DNA of 64,000 bases, taken from CALAGB01 sp963789565. GTDB taxonomy: Bacteria; Chloroflexota; Chloroflexia; Thermomicrobiales; Thermomicrobiaceae. The stretch spans positions 2,604,001-2,668,000 of the forward strand of contig CAWBKX010000002.1 of NCBI GenBank assembly GCA_963789565.1, written 5' to 3'. The position numbers were made by a program, and so were the translations under genes. The notes under the pieces were generated by a model. That model was given only the letters and a program-made list of their open reading frames with translations. It did no database searches and had not been told where the DNA came from. Positions 17,251-25,152 of this stretch are shown here, piece after piece. Each line of letters starts with the position of its first letter. The first letter of the stretch is position 1.

Positions 17251-18465
17251 CTAGCGGTCTGATTCGATCCGTCGACCGATGAACGCTTCAGCAATGCGCG
17301 AAACTTCGCCATAGACGTGCCGGATCGGCATGCCGCTCTCGCGCGTGATGGCGAGGCAGTCGGCGTATTCTGGTGCGGCATCGAGGACGCGTCCCTGCCA
17401 GATCTTGAGCTTGACGCGCACATCACCCCAGCGAGTCACGACCTTCTCGATACGGCGTCCTGCCTTGGTGCGGTCGATTGAGATGGCACGCACGCCCAGT
17501 GTTGAGGAACGTTCGATCAGGATGGCGTCAAGTTCGTCGCGCAGATTGGCCGCACAGATGATGCTGAGCTTGGTGGCGGGTCGGCCGCGCTTCATGGTGA
17601 TCGCCGTCAAGAAGACGTCGAGCGCGCCCGCCTCGAACAGTCGCTCGATGAGCGGCTCATAGAACTCCGGGTTCATGTCGTCAATGTTGGTCTCGAGCAG
17701 GAGCTCGGTCGCAGTGGACCACTGATCGACGGTGTCTTCCTCGTCAAGCTCACCCAGCCAAATGCGCAGTGCGTTGGGCCAGGGGAGCTCCCGTCGACCG
17801 AAGCCGTAACCGACGGCTGCCGTGCGCATGACTGGCCGCCGGAACTCGGCCAGCGTGGTCAGGATCGCGGCACCGGTGGGAGTGAGAAGCTCCGCCTCGA
17901 CGTCGAGAACGCGGGTGGGCGCCGCACCACTTGCCAAGACCTCGGCGGTCGCTGGTGCGGGCACGGGCAGGCGTCCGTGACGTGTGTTGACGAAGCCGTG
18001 ACCCAGGCTAATCGGTCCGCTGAAGAGCCGTTCGATGCCCAGCAGGTCGAACCCGATGGCCGCGCCGACGATGTCGACGATCGAATCGACGGCCCCCACT
18101 TCGTGGAAGTGGACGTCTTCCGGCGACGTTCCATGCACGTCAGCTTCGGCCGTTGCCAACGCCGAAAAGATCGACAGCGCCGTCTGCTTCGGATGTTCGT
18201 TTAGTCGCGAAGTTTCGATGAGAGACCGGATGTCGGACCAGCTGCGGGCCGGTTGCGCGGTCGCGTCTTCGAGGCGCACCGTCACCCGTGTGCCGCGTAT
18301 GCTGTGCTGCTCCACCTGCTCGTTGAGGAGCTCGTAACCGGTCAGATCGAGCGCCTTGAGCCCATCACGCAAAGCCGCGAGAGGCAGTCCGGTGTCGATC
18401 AGCGCGCCCAGAACCATGTCGCCGCTCGCACCAGAGAAAGGATCGAAGAAGGCAACGCGTGTGAT
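17251..18465 (-). CDS. larC: LarC: nickel-pincer cofactor nickel chelatase, apparent ATC start
   Basis: 404 residues. LarC uses CTP to insert nickel into the pincer cofactor of lactate racemase and related enzymes. The family N-terminus FFDPFSGASGDMVLGALIDTG is complete only if translation begins upstream of the first ATG (18417), which sits inside the conserved GDM. Counting back, ATC at 18463-18465 lies six bases after AAGGAG (18472-18477) and 17 bases after the rlmN stop, and no ATG, GTG or TTG in frame fits. ATC is therefore the probable start. Later landmarks are EDVHFHEVGAVDSIVDIVGA and GRLPVPAPATAEVL. larB and larE are not in this window. Confidence 0.85.
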   Translation of the reverse strand: MTRVAFFDPFSGASGDMVLGALIDTGLPLAALRDGLKALDLTGYELLNEQVEQHSIRGTRVTVRLEDATAQPARSWSDIRSLIETSRLNEHPKQTALSIFSALATAEADVHGTSPEDVHFHEVGAVDSIVDIVGAAIGFDLLGIERLFSGPISLGHGFVNTRHGRLPVPAPATAEVLASGAAPTRVLDVEAELLTPTGAAILTTLAEFRRPVMRTAAVGYGFGRRELPWPNALRIWLGELDEEDTVDQWSTATELLLETNIDDMNPEFYEPLIERLFEAGALDVFLTAITMKRGRPATKLSIICAANLRDELDAILIERSSTLGVRAISIDRTKAGRRIEKVVTRWGDVRVKLKIWQGRVLDAAPEYADCLAITRESGMPIRHVYGEVSRIAEAFIGRRIESDR

Positions 18466-18482
18466 GGATGGCTCCTTCGCGA

Positions 18483-19655
18483 CTAGTGACGATCCACCAC
18501 GTCAACCGGCTCGCCGCGCTCGTGCTCGACCCGCAGTTGGCCACATGCGGCGGCGATGTCGACGCCGCGCGAATAGCGCACCGTCGCTGGGATGCCGTGG
18601 TCGCGCAGCACGCTCGCGAAGGCCTCGATGCGTTGCGGTGAGGGCCGCTCAAACGGCGCGGCTGGGGTGGGATTGAGCGGGATGACGTTGACGTGGCAGA
18701 TCAGACCGCGCAACAGACTGGCGAGCTCGCCAGCGATGGCGTCGCTGTCGTTGACGTCCTTGATGAGGGCATATTCGAAGGTGACGCGTCGACTGGTTCG
18801 CTCCACGTAGCGCTTGCAGGCGGCGATCAACTCGCGTACTGGGTAGCGACGGTTGAGTGGTACGAGCTGGTTGCGCAGGTCGTCGTTGGGAGCATGCAGC
18901 GAAACCGCCAGCTTCACCTGGAAGGGCTCTTCCGCTAGCCGATCGATGAAGGGGATGAGCCCGGACGTTGAGAGGGTTGTGCGGCGTGCGCCGAAATTCA
19001 TGCCCTGCGGGTCGTGCAGAATGCTCACCATCTTCATGACAGCGGCATAGTTCTGGAACGGCTCACCCATGCCCATCATCACGATGTTCGTGAGAGATCG
19101 TTCCAGCTTGCTTGCCTCGCGGGCTGCCTCGATGACCTGGCTTACCATCTCGCCGGTGGTCAGGTTGCGCGTCAGTCCCATCATGCCGGTAGCGCAGAAA
19201 GCGCAGCCGACGGCACAGCCCACCTGACAGGAGACGCAGACCGTGGTGCGGTCCGGGTAGAACATCAAAACCGTCTCGAGATGCTCGCCGTCGAAGGTGC
19301 GGAAGAGGAGCTTGCGCGTCTGACCGTCGTCGGTTTCGATCGTGCGCACCAATTCGAGCCGTGTCGTCGACAAGCGTTCGGCCAGTTCGGCCCGGAGTGC
19401 CTTGGGCAGAACGGTCATGTCGTCGTAGCTGGTTGCCAACTGTTGATAGGCCCAGCCAAAAATTTGGCCGGCGCGATAGCGCGGCAAACCGTCGTCGATC
19501 AGGCGTGCCTCGAGCTCGTCGAGCGTCAGGTCGTGCAGCGTCGTTGGTCGCTGACGGCGACTGGCGGACGTCGACCGAATCTGTTCGTCATTCTGCTCGA
19601 TTTGGGTGGTTTGAAGCTGGATGTTCACGCTGTTCCCGGTCTCATCTGCTGACAT
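18483..19655 (-). CDS. rlmN: RlmN: 23S rRNA A2503 / tRNA A37 methyltransferase
   Basis: A 390-residue radical-SAM enzyme making 2-methyladenosine. The cluster motif CAVGCAFC gives CxxxCxxC. The methyl-carrying cysteine is in AAACGQLRVEH near the C-terminus (equivalent of E. coli C355), and the second catalytic cysteine is in TVCVSCQVGC (equivalent of C118). PTTLHDLTLDELEARL is the usual N-terminal helix. The ATG at 19655 was chosen; it follows an AT-rich palindromic stretch (ATCGATCGAT) and lacks a clear ribosome-binding site, so the start could differ. larC follows 17 bases later on the same strand. Confidence 0.93.
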   Translation of the reverse strand: MSADETGNSVNIQLQTTQIEQNDEQIRSTSASRRQRPTTLHDLTLDELEARLIDDGLPRYRAGQIFGWAYQQLATSYDDMTVLPKALRAELAERLSTTRLELVRTIETDDGQTRKLLFRTFDGEHLETVLMFYPDRTTVCVSCQVGCAVGCAFCATGMMGLTRNLTTGEMVSQVIEAAREASKLERSLTNIVMMGMGEPFQNYAAVMKMVSILHDPQGMNFGARRTTLSTSGLIPFIDRLAEEPFQVKLAVSLHAPNDDLRNQLVPLNRRYPVRELIAACKRYVERTSRRVTFEYALIKDVNDSDAIAGELASLLRGLICHVNVIPLNPTPAAPFERPSPQRIEAFASVLRDHGIPATVRYSRGVDIAAACGQLRVEHERGEPVDVVDRH

Positions 19656-19725
19656 ATCGATCGATAAGTTTATCACGGGAGCCAGACGGGTCTTGGCGCT
19701 ACCGTGCTCGCGAGCGCGAGACACG

Positions 19726-20721
19726 CTACTTCATCCGCGCACCACGCTCCAGCGCCGCTTCAGCCTCCCTCGCCAGGCCGACCACGATCTTCCCGGCCGG
19801 CTCGATACCGTGAACCAGCCCTGTGCTCTGACCCGCAAATAAGGCCAGTGCTTCGAGATCACCCGTAGTGTTTGGTCCAGGCATGACGCTGGTATAGCGT
19901 TGTACCGGCGTGCCATCGGCGCTCGTTGCGACGGTGTCTCCCTCGCCGGGGCGGTCGATTGCAGGGCGTCCGGCGGCTTCCCATGCTTCGAGAGTGCTGT
20001 TGCGTAACGCGCGATGCGGGGAGTTCTCCCAACCAACGTTGAAGGGCTCGCCGTAGACCGTGTCTCGCTCGCTGTGGCTGACGACCAACTCCTTGTGGAT
20101 CCGGTGCACGTCAGCCTCCTCACTGGCAACGAACCGCGTGCCGAGCCAAACGCCGGAGGCTCCCAGCATAAGGGCGGCCGCCAGCCCGCGACCATCGGCG
20201 ATGCCGCCCGCGGCCACGACGGGAACCGGATCGACGGCATCGACCACTGCCGGAACGAGGACCATCGTGCTCACTTCACCCCAGACATGGCCACCAGCTT
20301 CCCAACCCTGGGCGACGATGATATCGACGCCAGATTCGACCGCACGGCGCGCCTCGTCAGCGCTGCCAACCGTATGCATCACCAGAGCGCCCTCCCGGTG
20401 CAGAAAGTCGACGAACGGCGCAGGATCACCCCAGAAGAAAGAGAAGATCCGCACGCCTTCTTCAAGGCAGATTTCGAGGCGCTCACCCGGATCCCAGTGG
20501 AGGACCTGATTGACGCCAATCGGTTTGCCGGTCAGTCCCCTCGTCTCGCGCATGAGTCGACGAACCGATTCGGGCGAACGCCAGGTGATCGAGAGCATCC
20601 CCAGCCCTCCTGCGTTGGAGACGGCGCTTGCGAGTGATGGTCCCGAGGCGCTGCCGATCGGAGCCTGGATGATCGGCAGGTCGATTCCGAGGAGATCGCA
20701 CAGCTTGGTCCGAAGACGCAT
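19726..20721 (-). CDS. Nitronate monooxygenase / FabK-like FMN oxidoreductase
   Basis: A 331-residue TIM-barrel flavoprotein. It has the family start LGIDLPIIQAPIGSASGPSLASAVSNAGGLGML, the central VAQGWEAGGHVWGEVSTMVLVPAVVDAV with the HxxE-type histidine, PVVAAGGIADGRGLAAALMLGASGVWLGTRF, and SEEADVHRIHKELV. These bind FMN phosphate. Relatives oxidise nitronates or reduce enoyl-ACP; the two cannot be told apart here. The ATG at 20721 has GGCGGAG upstream. It follows the RraA-like gene by 14 bases, so the two are probably co-transcribed. Confidence 0.87.
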   Translation of the reverse strand: MRLRTKLCDLLGIDLPIIQAPIGSASGPSLASAVSNAGGLGMLSITWRSPESVRRLMRETRGLTGKPIGVNQVLHWDPGERLEICLEEGVRIFSFFWGDPAPFVDFLHREGALVMHTVGSADEARRAVESGVDIIVAQGWEAGGHVWGEVSTMVLVPAVVDAVDPVPVVAAGGIADGRGLAAALMLGASGVWLGTRFVASEEADVHRIHKELVVSHSERDTVYGEPFNVGWENSPHRALRNSTLEAWEAAGRPAIDRPGEGDTVATSADGTPVQRYTSVMPGPNTTGDLEALALFAGQSTGLVHGIEPAGKIVVGLAREAEAALERGARMK

Positions 20722-20735
20722 AAGATTCTCCGCCT

Positions 20736-21416
20736 CTATCCGTACAGCTCGCCGAGCTTGTCGATGCTGAAGTCGGGTGATTTGCACAGATCGATGATCT
20801 TGCGCTCGCGAGCTTCAACGCGCAACGCCGCGTCGAACACGTCCTCGGCGATATCGAGGGGGATGTCCGTGATGCCGTGTTTGTCGCCATGCAGCAGATC
20901 ACCTGGGTTGATCGTCATACCGCCGATTTCGACTGGCGTCCCCACTTCGACCACGTGGACGTACGCGTGTGAGACGTGGATATGACTGGCGAAGAGGTGG
21001 AATCCCAACGCTTCGACCTCGTCCAGGTCGCGCACTCCACCATTGGTGACCGTGCCGACGCAACCCAGCGCGCGGTGGATGTTTGCGTTGACCTCACCCC
21101 AGAAGGAGCCGATCGGCACGTCATCCAGATCCTGAATGACCACGACTCGCGGCTCCGGCAAGGAAAGGATATGCTCCCACATCACGCGCCGATCGACGGC
21201 GGAGCTTGGATCTGGCTGGAGCGTGGCGCGGATTTTGGCCGTGGCGGCGTAGCCAACCATCACGCCGAGATTTGGCAGCGCGCATCGCACGTCGGACAGC
21301 ATGAAGCCGGTGCTGCGCGGGCGAACGTCAAACGTCTCGATGGCGTTGGCCACAGTCGGTGTGTTGAGCGTCTGTAGCGCTCGAAGGACTTCCGGCCGGA
21401 CGGACTTCTGCGTCAT
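20736..21416 (-). CDS. RraA-family protein (4-hydroxy-4-methyl-2-oxoglutarate aldolase-like)
   Basis: A 226-residue member of the RraA / HMG aldolase family. Typical elements are TPTVANAIETFDVRPRSTGFM, QDLDDVPIGSFWGEVNANIHRALGCVGTVTNGGVRDLDE and a late DLLHGDKHGITDIP. The GEV.A..A..GC..TV.NGGVRD block holds the metal- and substrate-binding residues. Members are retro-aldolases for hydroxy-keto acids or, in a minority, RNase E inhibitors. The ATG at 21416 has GGGAGAG upstream. It is the first gene of a tight pair with the FMN oxidoreductase, suggesting small-molecule catabolism. Confidence 0.85.
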   Translation of the reverse strand: MTQKSVRPEVLRALQTLNTPTVANAIETFDVRPRSTGFMLSDVRCALPNLGVMVGYAATAKIRATLQPDPSSAVDRRVMWEHILSLPEPRVVVIQDLDDVPIGSFWGEVNANIHRALGCVGTVTNGGVRDLDEVEALGFHLFASHIHVSHAYVHVVEVGTPVEIGGMTINPGDLLHGDKHGITDIPLDIAEDVFDAALRVEARERKIIDLCKSPDFSIDKLGELYG

Positions 21417-21620
21417 CGCGTCTCTCCCGTTCTCGTCTGTTCTTGTTCGTCAATGTGGCTAGCATACGGGCTGACACGTGAGCCGTCGATTCATTTGGCG
21501 CACCTGCGATCGCACCGTTCCTGTAATGGACTTCAACGCACAACCACTCCCCCTGCTTGCGTGGACGCGCTAGACTGTGTGACGGGCGGAGATATTCCGA
21601 ATATTCATGAGGTGGAAAGC

Positions 21621-24600
21621 GTGGCTGGGGCAACCGTACGCGTGTCTCCGGCGGAACTGCCGATTGCGCCTGGTGGGCAATATCAGCTGGTCGTCACCGT
21701 CACCAACCTTGGTGCGACGGAGAGCACGTTCCGGCTGGGCGCTCGCGGTATCGACCCATCCTGGATGAGCTTCAGCCCGCCCGCTCTGCATCTGCTCAGC
21801 GGCCAGGAATCGACGGCGGTCCTCAACCTCAACATCCCATATAACGCCGCATTTCAGACGAGCACACTCGTCATCCGCGTAACGTCGAGCGGCGTCCGCT
21901 CGGTGTTGGCCGAGACGTCCGCCCGCCTCACGGCGCCATACGCCGCTCCGCCGACAGTCATCAATAGCGTTGAGGGGCAGCAGCCCGGCACGTCGACGGT
22001 GATCAACCAGTCGGGCGGGTCGCCCACGGTCATCAATCAGTCGCCTAACGAACGGGTCCGATCCGCGGCCAGTGAGTTCGACGAGGACTTCGAAGCCAAC
22101 CCGCCCTGGGCATTGATCGGGGCAGGAGCCCTGGCGCTGTTGCTGTTGGTGGGTGGCGCCGTCTACCTGTTTGCGTTCCGCGGGTCTGGCTCGCCGTCTT
22201 CGCCGGTGCCGCAGGCCGCGGTCTGCGCCGGAACTCCACCTGCGCAGGCCAGCCTCATCAGCGACGATCAGACGACCGCGATCTTGCTGTCTGACCCAGC
22301 CAACAATTCGCTCAAGATTCTGCGAACGGAACCGGGCAACATTCTGCCTGGCCTCTTCAGCCCGCTCCTCTCTCTCACAAGTGATGGCAGCAAGTTGGCC
22401 TACGTCACGGCGGGCAACGAATCGTTGGATAACGCGCAGATCTGGTACGTCAATGTCGCGAGTCCAACCGACCCTCATCTGGTAGCCAGTGTGCCGAAAG
22501 GGCTATGGCCCACCCGACCGGTCTGGTCGCAAGACGGCAGCAAGCTGGCCTACGTCAAAGCTCCCGATTCGGCCGGTAACCAGGGTCAGACGCAGCTCGA
22601 GCTGTGGGTTGTGACGCCCGGTGGACAGCCGACACAGGTGAAGATGCAGGCCCAATTCGACCCGCAGACCTTCTACTCCAATTCTGATCAGCCCCTCTGC
22701 TGGAGCACCGATAACCGCACAATCATCTTCCCGGACGTCTCTCAGGCCGGATCGGTGACGTCGAAAGAAGTGCATGTCGACACGCAGACCGGTCAGTTCC
22801 AATCGGTGCAGCCCACCGTCAGTTCGAACTCCTCGGTGCCAACCCAGCCTGCACAATCGCCGTCGGATGTGCAGGGCTGCGGCGTGGTTGTCTTCAGTCA
22901 AAACGATCCAGCCTGGCGCGCTCAGTTGATGCAGTCGGATGGTGATGCCATCGGTGGGTTCGGTTGCGCGCTGTCGTCGACCGCCATGCTCCTCAATTAC
23001 TACGGTGCCCAGACGACCCCCGATTTGCTAAATCAGTGTCTCGGGACCAACGCCGACCCGCTGGTCTGGTCGCAGGCGACGACCTGCACCAACGGCGTGG
23101 TCAGCGGAGGGGATCGAACCGAGTTCGGCTGGGACAAGCTGGACGCGGTGCTGCACTCGGGGCAACCCGCCATTGTCGGCATGATTCGCGGTCAAACGGG
23201 CTCTCACTTCGTAGTCGTGACCGCGGGTGGAGGCGGTGTGGGCGCCAATTATCTCGTCACCGATCCCTGGGACGGGACCTCGAACAAGACGCTGCAGACC
23301 TTCTTCAACGCAGGCTACAACCCGGCCTGGATCATCACGTACAGCGGCCCGGGGAAGACCTGCACCCGCTCGACGGTCGTGAGCGGCGCGAGTGCTGAGA
23401 TTGAGGGCGTCAGTGATGGAGGAGTCTATCGAAACCCGGTGACGATCAACGTGGCGGCTTCCGCGACTGACGTCGATTCGGCCGGAATCGCCGACTTCTC
23501 ATTTGGCGGAGCGCCCTCAGGCGACGCCACTCCGACCACCGGCACGCCCACCGCACCACCGGCCGTCCAGATCGTCAATCAATCCATCACGTTGACTCCA
23601 ATTCAGGGCTCGCTAACGCTGGAAAAGGATGGCGTCTACTACGTGATGGTGAAACATAAGAGCGACGCGTCCGCGGTGAGCTGGGTGAAATTCACGATCG
23701 ACCACTCAGCCCCCAGCCTCGATGCTTCGATCAGCGGAACGACGGCCACAAGCGCCCAACCGACTGGTCCGCTGATCGCCTCAGTCAAGGCTGTTCCTGG
23801 TCTCGTTGGACCCATCTCGGCTGCTCCGCAATATGTTGGCTCCGCGCAGGTGGCCGTTGAGGCGTTCGACAACTTGAGCGGTGTCAGCTCGATCGAGTAT
23901 CAGATCGATCAGGGCGCGTGGACCGCCTACTCGAACGACACCAGCTTTCGACCGCTGCTGAAAGTCGACCAAGTGGGCGATCACACGCTGTCGATTCGCG
24001 CCACCGATCTCGCCGGGAACCAGTCGCCAGTCAAATCGCTCAACTTCAGTGTGGTGACCTCCACGGGAGGCACGCCGGTGGCCACGCCGTTGGCTTCTCC
24101 GGTGGCGTCACCGGTTGTGTCGACTCCCACGTTGAACGCGACGCCCGCACCGCAGGCCACGGCGACGCCATCACCGACGCCAAGCCCGACTCCCACTCCG
24201 TCGCCGACCCCGACGCCGGAGCCCACTCCCGTGGCCGTCGTCGATCCAACAGAGATCACCTTTCCTGGTCAGCCGATGAACACGACCAGTCAGCCGATGA
24301 CCGTCACCGTGACAAATTCGGGCGACGCCAATTTCGACATCCAGAGCGTCGAGTTGGTTGGAGAGTTCCCGGATCAGTTCCGCATCACACTCGATAACTG
24401 TTCCGACACGACGCTCGAGCCCAATGACGTTTGCAACATGGAGATCGTCTATGCGCCGTCGCTGGTTTTCGTGAACGCCGCGAAAGTCACGGCGCAGCTG
24501 CAAATCGACGACAACGCGTCCGGCAACCCGCATCTCGTGCGGATCACGGGTGGGGTGGGCACGACCGCGACGAACGACACATTGCCGGCTGAAGTGACGT

Positions 24601-24938
24601 TCGGCACGAATGTCGTGGACAAAAAGAGCTCGCCGTTCATCATCACGTTCGTGAACAACACCCGAAGTCAGATCACTCCGGCGGGCGTTACGCTCGCTGA
24701 GGGTGACACGAAGGACTTCACGATCGCAAGTATGACGTGCGGAGAGTCTTTCCTCAGCCCACGGCAGACATGCACCGCGACCGTGGTCTTCAATCCGCAA
24801 TCGGTTGGGAACAAGACCGCCACGCTGGTCTTCAGCGATAACGCGCAGCCGTCGCAAACCACCGTGACGCTGAGAGGGACGGGCATCGAGACGACGGCAT
24901 CGCTCGATGAATCGAGGCGGTTACTGCGGGTGTTTTGA
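21621..24938 (+). CDS. Large membrane-anchored protein with C39-like peptidase and Ig-like repeats
   Basis: 1105 residues from GTG at 21621 (GAGGTGG upstream; the open frame extends further). An N-terminal COG1470-like beta domain (about 1-95) precedes a linker, one membrane helix (163-186) and an outer region. That region holds a TolB-like propeller segment (about 205-395), a C39-like cysteine-peptidase domain (C449 in GGFGCALSSTAMLLNYYG, H529 in GSHFVVVTAG, D548 in VTDPWDG), Ig-like domains, a Thr-Pro-Ser spacer (about 840-875) and two choice-of-anchor-type beta domains. The gene converges on the eCIS kinase gene, which carries a similar N-type beta domain and TP linkers. A surface processing or adhesive role is possible but unproven. 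Confidence 0.75.
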   Translation: MAGATVRVSPAELPIAPGGQYQLVVTVTNLGATESTFRLGARGIDPSWMSFSPPALHLLSGQESTAVLNLNIPYNAAFQTSTLVIRVTSSGVRSVLAETSARLTAPYAAPPTVINSVEGQQPGTSTVINQSGGSPTVINQSPNERVRSAASEFDEDFEANPPWALIGAGALALLLLVGGAVYLFAFRGSGSPSSPVPQAAVCAGTPPAQASLISDDQTTAILLSDPANNSLKILRTEPGNILPGLFSPLLSLTSDGSKLAYVTAGNESLDNAQIWYVNVASPTDPHLVASVPKGLWPTRPVWSQDGSKLAYVKAPDSAGNQGQTQLELWVVTPGGQPTQVKMQAQFDPQTFYSNSDQPLCWSTDNRTIIFPDVSQAGSVTSKEVHVDTQTGQFQSVQPTVSSNSSVPTQPAQSPSDVQGCGVVVFSQNDPAWRAQLMQSDGDAIGGFGCALSSTAMLLNYYGAQTTPDLLNQCLGTNADPLVWSQATTCTNGVVSGGDRTEFGWDKLDAVLHSGQPAIVGMIRGQTGSHFVVVTAGGGGVGANYLVTDPWDGTSNKTLQTFFNAGYNPAWIITYSGPGKTCTRSTVVSGASAEIEGVSDGGVYRNPVTINVAASATDVDSAGIADFSFGGAPSGDATPTTGTPTAPPAVQIVNQSITLTPIQGSLTLEKDGVYYVMVKHKSDASAVSWVKFTIDHSAPSLDASISGTTATSAQPTGPLIASVKAVPGLVGPISAAPQYVGSAQVAVEAFDNLSGVSSIEYQIDQGAWTAYSNDTSFRPLLKVDQVGDHTLSIRATDLAGNQSPVKSLNFSVVTSTGGTPVATPLASPVASPVVSTPTLNATPAPQATATPSPTPSPTPTPSPTPTPEPTPVAVVDPTEITFPGQPMNTTSQPMTVTVTNSGDANFDIQSVELVGEFPDQFRITLDNCSDTTLEPNDVCNMEIVYAPSLVFVNAAKVTAQLQIDDNASGNPHLVRITGGVGTTATNDTLPAEVTFGTNVVDKKSSPFIITFVNNTRSQITPAGVTLAEGDTKDFTIASMTCGESFLSPRQTCTATVVFNPQSVGNKTATLVFSDNAQPSQTTVTLRGTGIETTASLDESRRLLRVF

Positions 24939-24978
24939 CGCCGGTTTCGTCGACAAGCGGCCTTTACCCCGAACGGCC

Positions 24979-25088
24979 CTCATCCCCGGCCGATCCAGCC
25001 CACTAACTCCCTTCCCACTGAAGGGAGAACCCTCTCCCCAATTCTCGGAAACGAGAGACGAAACCCCTCTCCCAGATTTGGGAGAGGG
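24979..25088. repeat. Palindromic intergenic repeats, probable bidirectional terminator
   Basis: Bases 24979-25031 are an inverted, about 90 percent identical copy of 37706-37758 (53 bases each). Next to it CCCTCTCCCA (25065-25074) pairs perfectly with TGGGAGAGGG (25079-25088) around a 4-base loop. The position between the stops of two convergent genes (24938 and 25153) suits a shared terminator. The family recurs at 7.1, 37.7 and 60.8 kb. Confidence 0.65.
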
Positions 25089-25152
25089 TGGCGAGCATCG
25101 CGAGCCGGGTGAGGGCCACAGAGTGAGGGCCGCCCAGTCGATCCAGCCGTCG

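Noticed and set aside
24970..25090. CRISPR-like repeated palindromes
   Set aside because: Copies are few, irregularly spaced and scattered over the window, with no spacers and no cas genes.
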